A stretch of DNA of 49,940 nucleotides from a bacterium (GCA_030429765.1 JAUIER010000009.1:1-49940); one strand, 5' to 3'; counted from the stretch's first letter, positions 38,718-47,709 are shown. Numbers and translations: made by a program. The notes: generated by a model from the sequence alone, not told the origin.

Positions 38718-39911
38718 ATGATTGTTCAGCCGAAAATTCGGGGTTTCATCTGTACAACTGCGCACCCAGTCGGTTGCGCCCAGCATGTGCAAAATCAGAT
38801 TGATCATGTCAAGAAATCCGGTCCGATCGAGAACGGGCCGAAAAAGGTTCTAGTGATCGGATCGTCAACCGGTTACGGATTGTCGTCGAGGATTACCGCG
38901 GCGTGGGGATCAGGCGCGTCTACGATCGGTGTGTTTTTCGAGAAGGCCTCGGATGGACGCCGTACGGCCACGGCCGGCTATTACAATTCCGCCGCGCTGG
39001 AGCTCAAGGCGCATGCCGACGGGCTGTATGCCAAGAGTTTTAACGGAGATGCCTTTTCGACCGAGATCAAAGAGCAGGTGATGAAGGCCATCAAAGAAGA
39101 TTTGGGGCAAGTCGATCAGGTGATTTACAGTCTGGCCGCTCCCCGACGGGTTCATCCGGATACCGGCAAGATTTCCAAGTCGGTGCTGCGACCGGTCGGT
39201 CAAGAATACACCAATAAATCAATTAACATGGAAGCGCAACAATTGGAAGAGGTGACCTTGCCGCCGGCCACGGACGAAGAGATTACGCAGACGGTTGATG
39301 TGATGGGCGGCGAGGACTGGCAGATCTGGACAGACATGCTCGAGAAGAATAATTTGATCGCCGACGGGGCGCTTAATGTCGCTTATTCTTATATCGGACC
39401 TGAAATCACCAAAGGGGTATACCGCAACGGAACCATCGGTAAAGCCAAAGATCATCTTGAAGCGACCGCCCGTCAACTCGACGAGCGGATGCGAAAGTTC
39501 AACGGCCGGGCGCTGATCTCTGTAAATAAGGCGTTGGTCACACAATCCTCGTCAGCGATTCCGTTTATTCCTTTGTACTTTGTGTTGCTGAGTCAGGTCA
39601 TGAAGGATAAAAATATCGATGAAGATACGATCATGCAGATTGACCGGCTGTACCGGAAATTTCTATATGCCGGCGATGTGATCCCGGTGGACGACAACGG
39701 ATTTATCCGGCTGGATGATCTTGAGTTACGGCCGGATGTGCAGGAGATTGTTAACGCCAATTGGGATCGCTTAACCCAGGAAAACCTGGCCGAGCTGGCG
39801 GATCTGGACGGATATCACAAAGACTTCCTGCAATTGTTCGGGTTTGGGCTCAAGGGTGTTGACTACGATGCCGATGTCGATATCGAGGTCAAGGTTCCCT
39901 CACTCGCCTGA
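38718..39911 (+). CDS. fabV: FabV-type enoyl-ACP/trans-2-enoyl-CoA reductase
   Basis: A 397-residue NADH-dependent reductase that completes each fatty-acid elongation cycle, or acts on crotonyl-CoA in the TER subgroup. GFICTTAHPVGCAQHVQNQI and VLVIGSSTGYGLSSRI open the protein. SLAAPRRVHPDTG follows, and YRNGTIGKAK contains the Tyr-x8-Lys catalytic pair that distinguishes FabV from FabI. Length is normal. FabV enzymes are known to be poorly inhibited by triclosan. It lies 22 bases after glgC with an AAGG-type ribosome site. Confidence 0.96.
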   Translation: MIVQPKIRGFICTTAHPVGCAQHVQNQIDHVKKSGPIENGPKKVLVIGSSTGYGLSSRITAAWGSGASTIGVFFEKASDGRRTATAGYYNSAALELKAHADGLYAKSFNGDAFSTEIKEQVMKAIKEDLGQVDQVIYSLAAPRRVHPDTGKISKSVLRPVGQEYTNKSINMEAQQLEEVTLPPATDEEITQTVDVMGGEDWQIWTDMLEKNNLIADGALNVAYSYIGPEITKGVYRNGTIGKAKDHLEATARQLDERMRKFNGRALISVNKALVTQSSSAIPFIPLYFVLLSQVMKDKNIDEDTIMQIDRLYRKFLYAGDVIPVDDNGFIRLDDLELRPDVQEIVNANWDRLTQENLAELADLDGYHKDFLQLFGFGLKGVDYDADVDIEVKVPSLA

Positions 39912-40024
39912 TTTTTATACGGCAAAAAAGTCTTAAATCTTTGTATTTCAATAATTTATGGGCTTAGCTAGGATTCTCTAAGGTTTCCCTATATATAGGC
40001 TCCGGTTGACGGCCTCAGAAGTAT

Positions 40025-40053
40025 TTGACAAAGCCGATTATAAGCGGTAAATT
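40025..40053 (+). promoter_or_regulatory. Candidate promoter of the giant gene
   Basis: TTGACA (40025-40030) is a perfect -35, and TAAATT (40048-40053) lies 17 bases on and matches four of six -10 bases. TATATT at 40054 is a better hexamer but is 23 bases from the -35. Confidence 0.5.
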
Positions 40054-40061
40054 TATATTAT

Positions 40062-40081
40062 GCATTGCTTTACGGCAATGC
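40062..40081 (+). other. Perfect 7-bp hairpin in the leader of the giant gene
   Basis: GCATTGC (40062-40068) and GCAATGC (40075-40081) are exact reverse complements around a 6-base loop TTTACG. The hairpin would sit at the very 5' end of the transcript from the promoter above, where it could protect the mRNA. No U-run follows, so it is not a typical terminator. Confidence 0.4.
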
Positions 40082-40214
40082 TGACTTTCCCCAATCTCTA
40101 ATTTTTCCAACAAAACTTTAGTTTCTACGCGTCTTTCTATGTTCATGCGTGCGTCAATTAGCACGGCATGTTTACCAGGCGATTCCATGGATCGTCATAC
40201 CTAAGGCGAGGAAT

Positions 40215-43200
40215 ATGAGAGTTTTGAGGAAAACACGTTTGCAGCGGGCATCGGCATGGATGACATTATTGCTATTCAGCCTAAGTCTGTGCGTACCGCC
40301 GTTGGCTCTCAGCCAAAACCTCAGCGATCTTCCCGTTCCCGGGACATTTATATCACCCACATCTAATTTTAATGCGCCTGTTCTGAGCGGCGTTCGAGTT
40401 GATGCCCAACATCCACTGCGCCTGGAGTTTTTAATCCAAAATGGTCAGGCTCCGATGACAGCCGAGGAAATTGAGCGTGAATCGCAGCAACTCATTAAAT
40501 ATTTTTTAGCCTCGCTCACGATTCCGGATAAGGATCTGTGGGTTAATCTTCATCCCGAACAATCCGGACAGACCATCTCTGAACCCCTGCAACAGACAGA
40601 CATGGGGCATGTCTTGCTGAAACAGGATTATCTGCTCAAGCAGTTAACGGCATCGATGCTTCATCCTGATCAAGAGCCGGGCCGACGCTTCTGGAAGAAT
40701 ATTCTCGATCAGTCTTCCACTCAACTTGAGTCCGCCATTACGGGTCAGCTGTTACACCGCATCTGGATCGTGCCCAAGGACGCGGTCGTCGTGGAGGATG
40801 CGCAAGGGGCTTATGTTGTCAGTCATCGTCTGCAGGTGCGGCTGGAGCGTGATGATCTGACGATCGAGGAAGACGGGGAAGATATCACGGAGATGGCTCA
40901 AGAACTCGAACGGGTGATCCTTCCGGCCATTGAAGAGGAAATCAACCATGGCCGTAATTTCGCGCCGCTCAGACAAGTCTATCAATCGATGATTCTGGCG
41001 GCCTGGTATAAACGTCGACTACGACAAAGTTTGTTGGGGCAAACATACGCGGACCGGGCCAAGGTTCGGGGTATTGATACGCCGGACAATTCAATTGGCG
41101 AACAAGTGTATCAACAATACCTTCGGTCGTTGCGCCGCGGGGTTTACAACTTTATCCGCGAAGAGCCGGCACAAGGTCAGGGGCATCCGGTCCCGCGTCA
41201 GTATTTTTCCGGGGGTATTCTATCGATCAGTCCGTCTGATTTGACGATTATCCGCGCGGACCAGGCTCAGTTATCCGAGGCCGAACGTCAGCAGCTGTCC
41301 GCGTTCCTGGAGCGTTCCGTGAATGGTTATCGGGTGACCGCGGATCTGTTTGATCTGGGATCTGAGGCCGATGCCGCCATTTTGTCGGATGATTCAGATG
41401 ATTCCCATCGACTCTCCCAATCACAAACTGAGAATATAGTCAACGCGCGGCCATCCGGTATTCTGCGGCCAATTGATTTATTTAGCGAGCTCAGGCGATT
41501 CGGGGCCGAGCTGCAGGCCGAGCGGATTGACCAATATGATCTAGTGCGTCGTCAATCGATGACGGTGTATGACTTTGTCGATCGGATTCCCGACGAGGGA
41601 TTTACCCAAGGGCATATTCTGGGTATGCATAAATGGCAGGATAATTACCAGACGCTTGCCGATCTGTCGGGGCTTAAGACCTGGAATATTTCTTATCAGG
41701 AAATGTTCGGCCGGGAACGTGAACATCGGCAGGAGTTTATGGAACGCATTCTACAACAAGCCTCTAAGGATCGGCCGATATACTTTCTGGTTCCACGTGG
41801 CGTTTTTTCGCATCCGCATCGCAATGATCTGGCCCGTGAGTTGCGTTGGTTGTTGACCAGCGCCGAGTCGCTGGATCATGTTTATTTTGTCTTTGGGGCC
41901 TATGACACCGTGTCGGCCAGCGATTGGAATCATTCGTCGCTGAGCGCTGGTCAGGGGTTGTCCGCTTCTCAGCGCCGTCAGGTATTTGCTTATCTTCTTA
42001 AAAACCATCCCGACTACATGAAGGCTCCGATGTTTCCGGCGGATCCGGACTCTCGAGAAGCCGTGCACAATGCGGCGGTGGTTGAGATTGAGCGGAGTTT
42101 TGAGGAGTATTTCATGCAGTTTCAGCGTGTGACAGCCAAGGCGCGTGAAAACTTTATGACCCGTAATTGGGCCAACGGACTTTCCTATTCGCAGATGCGA
42201 TTTCGGTTGTACAACACGATCGCCTCGCACACGGCACAGGCCATGGGGCAGTTGCTTGGGCGCTTCATCGATGATCCCGAGATGTGGTCTCAGGTTCGCC
42301 AGACGATTGAGGAAGATTATCGGACAGAGGATGACGTGTATAAGTTGAATCTTTTACTAAACTTTCATGACACGATTCGCAGTCAGTTGTCCACGCTGCC
42401 GATGCACGCGGCAGATGTGGATTTCGATCTGAACCGCGGTGCGAGTGTCATCGACATGGAGTCAACCTCTGCATATCCATTTGTGGAAGGTCAGACGTTG
42501 GAGCAGGCCGTCCAGGCGATCATCACACCCTTTGGATTGAACCAGTATTTTGAAGATTTTGATGTGGATGTTGAAGTGGCGACGGAATTGCTGTCCGAGC
42601 AGTTGGAGGCGATCAATCCCGCCCTGACCATTGAATCATTTGAGATGGTCAATTCGCTGTTCTACCGGAACAAGGGGGCCTACATCGTCGGACGCATGCA
42701 GACATCGGAGGGAATTGTCCCGTTGGTCTTTGCCTTGAATCATCGTCCGGCAGGGATCTCAATTGATGCGGTTGTCTCAGAACGGACGGCGGTACGGAAC
42801 TTGCTGCTATCCTCAACGCGGGTGGCATTTCATGTGCTGGCTGCGGATTATCGGGAGATCATTCAGTTTATTGCCGAGATGTACCCGGAGGTCAATCGCG
42901 CGCAGATCTACGACCTGTTGGGATTGGGACAGAGATCGCAATATGTTTACCTCGGTGAACTGTATGGACTACTAGAGGAAGGTCAGAAACTTGAGTTTAT
43001 CGGTCAGGGGCCGCAGTCGGTGACATTTTCAGCGCCGGAGGCCGGACTGGTCCTTAAGGTCGTCCGAGACGACGCGCCGGACCGTAACGAGGTTATCACA
43101 AACTATCAGGATATTCATAAATCTAATCGTTTGGGCCAGTTGCTGGATTCATGGCGGTATTCCAATCTTCGCCTGCCGCGGGATATGGTGTCCGATGAAT

Positions 43201-46200
43201 TGCTTGAAATTCTGCAACGGGAAACACAGTTGGATGTCATGATCTCCAACGACGACGTGGTATTCTTAAATGTCTACGCCCAGCGAAGGATTATGACGGT
43301 TCCGCAGTATCTGGAACAGACTCAGGATGACAACATCCGGCGTGAGACATTGCTGAAACTGGGTTGGAATATCAAACATTTGGCTGCGATGGGGATTCTG
43401 CCGACGGATGTGTCAATGCGTCATTTTGGGATCACGTCCTGGGGGCGGGTGGTTTATCTGAACAATGCGGGTTTGGCACGCATGGCGCAAAGTGAGTTTT
43501 ATTTTTCGCCGCAATATCAGTATCTTCCGGAACATAACATGATGCAGGATCCGATCCGGCGTATTTGGAATCTCGAACGGAAGGGGATACAGTACGATGT
43601 TTATCCGAGCGCGATGCGCCCGCAGATGAATATTCCCGCTGAGTTTGAAACGGAGTTTATGCAGGTTCACGCGGATCTGTTCACACCGGATTTTTGGAAC
43701 TCGATGAAATGGCGGCTTGATACCGACCAGCTGCCGGATATTTTTCCCTACGCGAGTCGTTTCCGGCTGAAAGCCAAACGGATGGCGCGGACGTTACGCG
43801 GGTTGGGACTGGGAAATGCGACGGACGAGATCACAGATTATTCAGAGGATGAATCGCTGGAGATATCTGAGATCAAGATTAAGGGGTTGAAGTTCCTCGA
43901 GCTCAAAGTCCCCAATCCTCGGGCCCGCATTCTCGTCGTAGAGCCAATCGGGCCGGATATCATCTCCATGCTGCATCAGAAATTAGGGAATGTGAATTTT
44001 GATATTATTCAGCCGGAATCCGAGGTTGTCGAGGATGCCAAAAACTGGACGCCCGGTGTGCGCGGTAAACTCGTCGAGCTGGTGAATGCCCGACACTATG
44101 ATTATGTTTTGGGCTACGTGAATGAAACATTTGATGTTAATTTTTTTAACGAAGCGGAGATCAAAGGCTTAATCCTCTTCTCAACGGGGATTCATAATAT
44201 TGACCTCGAAGCCGCCACGGCCAACGGGATTGTTGTCACCAATGCGCCTGGACCGACCACGGTGGCGGTGGCCGAACAGAATATCGGATTGATGCTCGAC
44301 AGTGTGTACGGAAATCGAGCCCATGATCAGCCCTTACCGGACCATGTCGCTCTGGTCGAGCAGGCTTCACTGAAGTCGGCGTCACCCGATACGGTTGCTC
44401 AGATCCTTTGGTATCAGTTGTTACGTCAATCACTCAAGCTGGACGAGATGTTTACGTTTGGCGGAGAGGGGCGGTACGTGAGGACGGGTGTCGGTTCGTT
44501 GGCGACTGTTTATCATGAGCAGCTTGGTCAAAGTCGAGAGGCCGGTATTCATCAGAGTATCGGTATTGTCGGGCTTGATGCCGTCGGAGAACGTTTGGTG
44601 GAAATGGCGATCCTGCATGAATTATCCACGATCTATGTGCTTCGGGAGGAGTTCGATGCCATGCCGGAAGACACATTAATTAGATGGCAGGCCCTGATTG
44701 ATCATATCAAGCGAGACAAGGCGGAATTCGGTGTGGATATCGTCATTAAGGCGGTGTCCCGTGAGGATATGATCGCACGGTCGAACTATCTGCTGGCGAC
44801 GCCGGAGGCGGTTATGCGTGAGGATGTGTCAGCGACGGATTTGATTGAAAAATTGGATGTAAACCCGGCCGATATTTTTGTGCGTGAATCGGATGATTTG
44901 TCGCAATCGATGGCCGGTTTGTCGGTTGGAATTCAGGGGTTGGGCCGGATCGGAAAGGCGGTCGCTCAGCGGCTGACCGCCATGGGAGCGGACATCCTGG
45001 TCAATCAGCGTCTTCATACACGTTTATCTTATCAACGCAAGCGGGCCTTTCTTGACGCACTCATCAGAACCCTAAATGCCACACGCGAACCTCTGATGGA
45101 ATTGATATCTTTTGTGGAACAGCAGGACCTGGTGGAATCCAGTAACATTCTCACCACACTAACCCCGCTAACGACGGATACACGGGTCTGGATTGACGCG
45201 GAACGCTTGAAGGATTTCGGCCGTGAGGCCAAGGGTTCAGTGAGGGCGATCGTGAGTCAGGTTAAAAATTTGATTGATGAGGAAGCATTGCTGGATTACC
45301 TAAAGGATCGCTCTGATGTCGAGGTCCGCTTAGATGTGGTAAACCAGGAAGAGCGCGGCGACGCCCATCTACGCTTCCGGGATGATAAGGGGCAGCCGCT
45401 AACGAATATCAAAATTGCCGGGCATACGGCGGCGGCTGTAGCGGAGGTTCGACGCCTCAAAGTCCGACGGGCCATGGACAATCTGGAGCATATGATGGAC
45501 GATAAACTCCCGCCGAATGTCCTGAATCCGCTGGTGCTGCGTCCCGATGAACAGGATATTGAACTCGCTGGTCTCAAGTTCAGACGGATGCGTGTGGTGC
45601 GGCCCAAGGCGAATGTACTCGTGGTTGAACCGTTAAACGAGGATATTCTTGAAGCGGTGTATCAGCAGTTTCCCGACGTGAATTTTGATGTTATTCAGAG
45701 TGAGTCTGAAATCATTGAGCGCGATGGGCGATTGATTTCCGGCATTGATCCGAGCATCGATCAGATTGTCCGGGAAAATGATTATGATTTTTGCGTGGGC
45801 TATTGTAATACTCGTTTTGATGAGGACTTCTTTGAAGGCGCTGATTTGAAGGGATTGGTGTTATTTGCTACGGCCGAACATCATATAGATCTGGACGCGG
45901 CAACCAATCATCAAACGCTGGTGACAACAGCGCCGGGGCCAACAACCACGGCGGTCGCCGAGCAGAATGTCGGCTTGGCGCTCGACGGTCTATTTGGTCA
46001 GGATATCGTCGATCAGTCTACCCCCGACGCAATTCGTCTGTCGGATATTCATGTGCGGGATCAACAGCAGCGCTCGTCGGTGGCCCAGATTATGTGGTAC
46101 AGTCTCCTGAAAAAAGTTTTAAAGCTGGATGAAATGTTTGAATTCGGCCGTTCGGGAAATTATGCCAAGACCGGTGTCGCCGTGGACGCCACGGTTTACC

Positions 46201-47534
46201 ACGATCAGCTGGGTCAGAATCTAGAGGCCGGTATTCAAACACGTGTAGGTGTGCTGGGTTTAAATGGAGTGGGGGTTGAGTTGATTGAATATGCCATTGC
46301 ACATGAAGTTTCCAAGATTCATGTCTACAAGGAGGAGTTTGACGGGTTAGACGTGGAATCGCAGATGCGGATTATTACCTTATTTGAAACGGTCGAGTCC
46401 ATGGCGGCCGATCGTGATGTGGAGATAGACTTGGTATTTGTTGAGGACTTGGATATGATGTACCAGGTGGACTATCTATTGAAGACCTCTGCGGCTCCGG
46501 AAAGGGTGATGGTTGAGGACGAATCGATGAAGTACGGTGAGGTTATCAGAGCGGCGGATATTTTTATCCGGGATGAGAATGTGCTTACACAATCTTTGGT
46601 CGGACGCAATGTCGGTGTACATGGCATCCGCCGCATCGGAACGGCAGTTGCTCAACGCCTCTTGGTCATGGGGATTAATCTTTTAGTCGACGAAGCAAGT
46701 CTCGACACGCGTGATATTAATCTAAAGCGCTCAGGATTTTTTAGGCTGTTTCGACATCGACGAGGCATTTATAAGGATTTAATGAACGAACCCACTTACT
46801 TGTCGAAATCGGATTTTCTGCGCCGAAGTGAGATGATCACACTGCTGGGAAATTCTTCCGCGGAGGAGAATTTTCATTGGATCGATCGTGACGCCCTGGA
46901 AATGTTTGGCGCGGATGCGCCGGGTGATACGCGTGTGCTGATCAATGTCAGCAAGTATCAAGCCGATGAAGATGCTATTAAGACATACGCCCGTTTAAAT
47001 CCGCAAGTGCAGATTCGCCTGGACGTATTGAGTGATGAGACGACAGGAGAAGACCAGAATATGTTTGTCGACGTCGACGGTGAAGCATTGGCCAATGTCA
47101 AGCTGTCCGGTCACACGGCGGCCGCGGTCTGGGCTGTGCGGCGTCTAAAGATTAACCGCGCATTGAATAATCTGCGTTCACTGATTGATGGGCAGATTCC
47201 CAGTCATATCCTAAATCCTGAAGTCTTAGGAAGCCAAAGCGCCGATGAAGGAGGCGAAGATGAGGCGATGACGGCTGAATCAGCGGATGACCGGAAAGTC
47301 GGGGGGATTAATCTTGATACCTCACTGCTGGATTTACAAATACAGCGCGATGACAATGGTATCCCTTTGCCGCTGCATCAACAGCATATTGAGCACATGC
47401 AAATTCAGGGATTTATACCGATTATCATCCACATCGAACCGATTATGCACGTCCCGTTCATTCTTGGATCACATCAATCGCCAGATGTCCAACCGTCAGA
47501 AGCCGAATGGGCCCTGTCTAAGTCCCGTCCCTAA
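40215..47534 (+). CDS. Giant secreted protein: Omnitrophota-type N-module, AceK-like domain, tandem 2-hydroxyacid-dehydrogenase-like domains, conserved tail
   Basis: 2439 residues from ATG 40215, which has an AAGGCGAGG ribosome site; an in-frame GTG at 40149 is less likely because only the ATG puts the signal peptide at the N-terminus. Residues 1-34: basic n-region, hydrophobic core, ALSQ cleavage region. Residues about 50-350: N-module with YFLASLTIPDKDLWVNL and QDYLLKQLTASMLHP. Residues 416-616: unassigned alpha/beta region. Residues 620-1192: AceK-like, with RNKGAYIVGR, Lys948, QRRIMTVPQYL, PTDVSMRHFG and VHADLF, but Asn and Ala where AceK has key Asp residues. Residues 1236-1776 and 1801-2336: two D-2-hydroxyacid-dehydrogenase-like domains with insertions. 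Residues 2363-2439: tail with GGINLDTSLLDLQI and NGIPLPL. Enzyme activity is doubtful; a structural or binding role outside the cytoplasm is inferred. Confidence 0.9.
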   Translation: MRVLRKTRLQRASAWMTLLLFSLSLCVPPLALSQNLSDLPVPGTFISPTSNFNAPVLSGVRVDAQHPLRLEFLIQNGQAPMTAEEIERESQQLIKYFLASLTIPDKDLWVNLHPEQSGQTISEPLQQTDMGHVLLKQDYLLKQLTASMLHPDQEPGRRFWKNILDQSSTQLESAITGQLLHRIWIVPKDAVVVEDAQGAYVVSHRLQVRLERDDLTIEEDGEDITEMAQELERVILPAIEEEINHGRNFAPLRQVYQSMILAAWYKRRLRQSLLGQTYADRAKVRGIDTPDNSIGEQVYQQYLRSLRRGVYNFIREEPAQGQGHPVPRQYFSGGILSISPSDLTIIRADQAQLSEAERQQLSAFLERSVNGYRVTADLFDLGSEADAAILSDDSDDSHRLSQSQTENIVNARPSGILRPIDLFSELRRFGAELQAERIDQYDLVRRQSMTVYDFVDRIPDEGFTQGHILGMHKWQDNYQTLADLSGLKTWNISYQEMFGREREHRQEFMERILQQASKDRPIYFLVPRGVFSHPHRNDLARELRWLLTSAESLDHVYFVFGAYDTVSASDWNHSSLSAGQGLSASQRRQVFAYLLKNHPDYMKAPMFPADPDSREAVHNAAVVEIERSFEEYFMQFQRVTAKARENFMTRNWANGLSYSQMRFRLYNTIASHTAQAMGQLLGRFIDDPEMWSQVRQTIEEDYRTEDDVYKLNLLLNFHDTIRSQLSTLPMHAADVDFDLNRGASVIDMESTSAYPFVEGQTLEQAVQAIITPFGLNQYFEDFDVDVEVATELLSEQLEAINPALTIESFEMVNSLFYRNKGAYIVGRMQTSEGIVPLVFALNHRPAGISIDAVVSERTAVRNLLLSSTRVAFHVLAADYREIIQFIAEMYPEVNRAQIYDLLGLGQRSQYVYLGELYGLLEEGQKLEFIGQGPQSVTFSAPEAGLVLKVVRDDAPDRNEVITNYQDIHKSNRLGQLLDSWRYSNLRLPRDMVSDELLEILQRETQLDVMISNDDVVFLNVYAQRRIMTVPQYLEQTQDDNIRRETLLKLGWNIKHLAAMGILPTDVSMRHFGITSWGRVVYLNNAGLARMAQSEFYFSPQYQYLPEHNMMQDPIRRIWNLERKGIQYDVYPSAMRPQMNIPAEFETEFMQVHADLFTPDFWNSMKWRLDTDQLPDIFPYASRFRLKAKRMARTLRGLGLGNATDEITDYSEDESLEISEIKIKGLKFLELKVPNPRARILVVEPIGPDIISMLHQKLGNVNFDIIQPESEVVEDAKNWTPGVRGKLVELVNARHYDYVLGYVNETFDVNFFNEAEIKGLILFSTGIHNIDLEAATANGIVVTNAPGPTTVAVAEQNIGLMLDSVYGNRAHDQPLPDHVALVEQASLKSASPDTVAQILWYQLLRQSLKLDEMFTFGGEGRYVRTGVGSLATVYHEQLGQSREAGIHQSIGIVGLDAVGERLVEMAILHELSTIYVLREEFDAMPEDTLIRWQALIDHIKRDKAEFGVDIVIKAVSREDMIARSNYLLATPEAVMREDVSATDLIEKLDVNPADIFVRESDDLSQSMAGLSVGIQGLGRIGKAVAQRLTAMGADILVNQRLHTRLSYQRKRAFLDALIRTLNATREPLMELISFVEQQDLVESSNILTTLTPLTTDTRVWIDAERLKDFGREAKGSVRAIVSQVKNLIDEEALLDYLKDRSDVEVRLDVVNQEERGDAHLRFRDDKGQPLTNIKIAGHTAAAVAEVRRLKVRRAMDNLEHMMDDKLPPNVLNPLVLRPDEQDIELAGLKFRRMRVVRPKANVLVVEPLNEDILEAVYQQFPDVNFDVIQSESEIIERDGRLISGIDPSIDQIVRENDYDFCVGYCNTRFDEDFFEGADLKGLVLFATAEHHIDLDAATNHQTLVTTAPGPTTTAVAEQNVGLALDGLFGQDIVDQSTPDAIRLSDIHVRDQQQRSSVAQIMWYSLLKKVLKLDEMFEFGRSGNYAKTGVAVDATVYHDQLGQNLEAGIQTRVGVLGLNGVGVELIEYAIAHEVSKIHVYKEEFDGLDVESQMRIITLFETVESMAADRDVEIDLVFVEDLDMMYQVDYLLKTSAAPERVMVEDESMKYGEVIRAADIFIRDENVLTQSLVGRNVGVHGIRRIGTAVAQRLLVMGINLLVDEASLDTRDINLKRSGFFRLFRHRRGIYKDLMNEPTYLSKSDFLRRSEMITLLGNSSAEENFHWIDRDALEMFGADAPGDTRVLINVSKYQADEDAIKTYARLNPQVQIRLDVLSDETTGEDQNMFVDVDGEALANVKLSGHTAAAVWAVRRLKINRALNNLRSLIDGQIPSHILNPEVLGSQSADEGGEDEAMTAESADDRKVGGINLDTSLLDLQIQRDDNGIPLPLHQQHIEHMQIQGFIPIIIHIEPIMHVPFILGSHQSPDVQPSEAEWALSKSRP

Positions 47535-47575
47535 TCATACAATTGATTCCGCCGATTATCCTGAGCCGTATGATT
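47533..47575 (+). other. Inverted repeat after the giant gene
   Basis: AATCATAC (47533-47540) and GTATGATT (47568-47575) are exact reverse complements with a 27-base loop. The stem begins at the stop codon. No T-run follows, so it is only a weak candidate for a 3' end structure. Confidence 0.25.
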
Positions 47576-47709
47576 GATGTCTCAAAATGATATAGAGTGA
47601 TACAAAAATGTCTATAATGCTAGTAAATAGAATATATTGATGCAAAAGTATATCCAAATGACATTTACCAACTGGTGATTTGGCCGACGTGAAATAATTG
47701 AATTGAGCG

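Larger units (their letters stand above)
39912..40214 (+). other. 303-base gap and leader before the giant gene
   Basis: AT-rich spacer between fabV and the giant secreted-protein gene. It holds a candidate promoter (40025-40053), a short perfect hairpin (40062-40081) and about 130 bases of pyrimidine-rich leader. No open reading frame, tRNA or clear terminator was seen. Confidence 0.6.

Noticed and set aside
40149-40214. Upstream in-frame GTG start for the giant protein
   Set aside because: It would put 22 extra residues before a clear signal peptide and has no good ribosome site; ATG 40215 has AAGGCGAGG and starts right at the basic n-region.
43920-45540. Functional serA (phosphoglycerate dehydrogenase) in the giant protein
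   Set aside because: The domain is embedded in an exported protein, carries a 200-residue insertion, and lacks the catalytic Arg.
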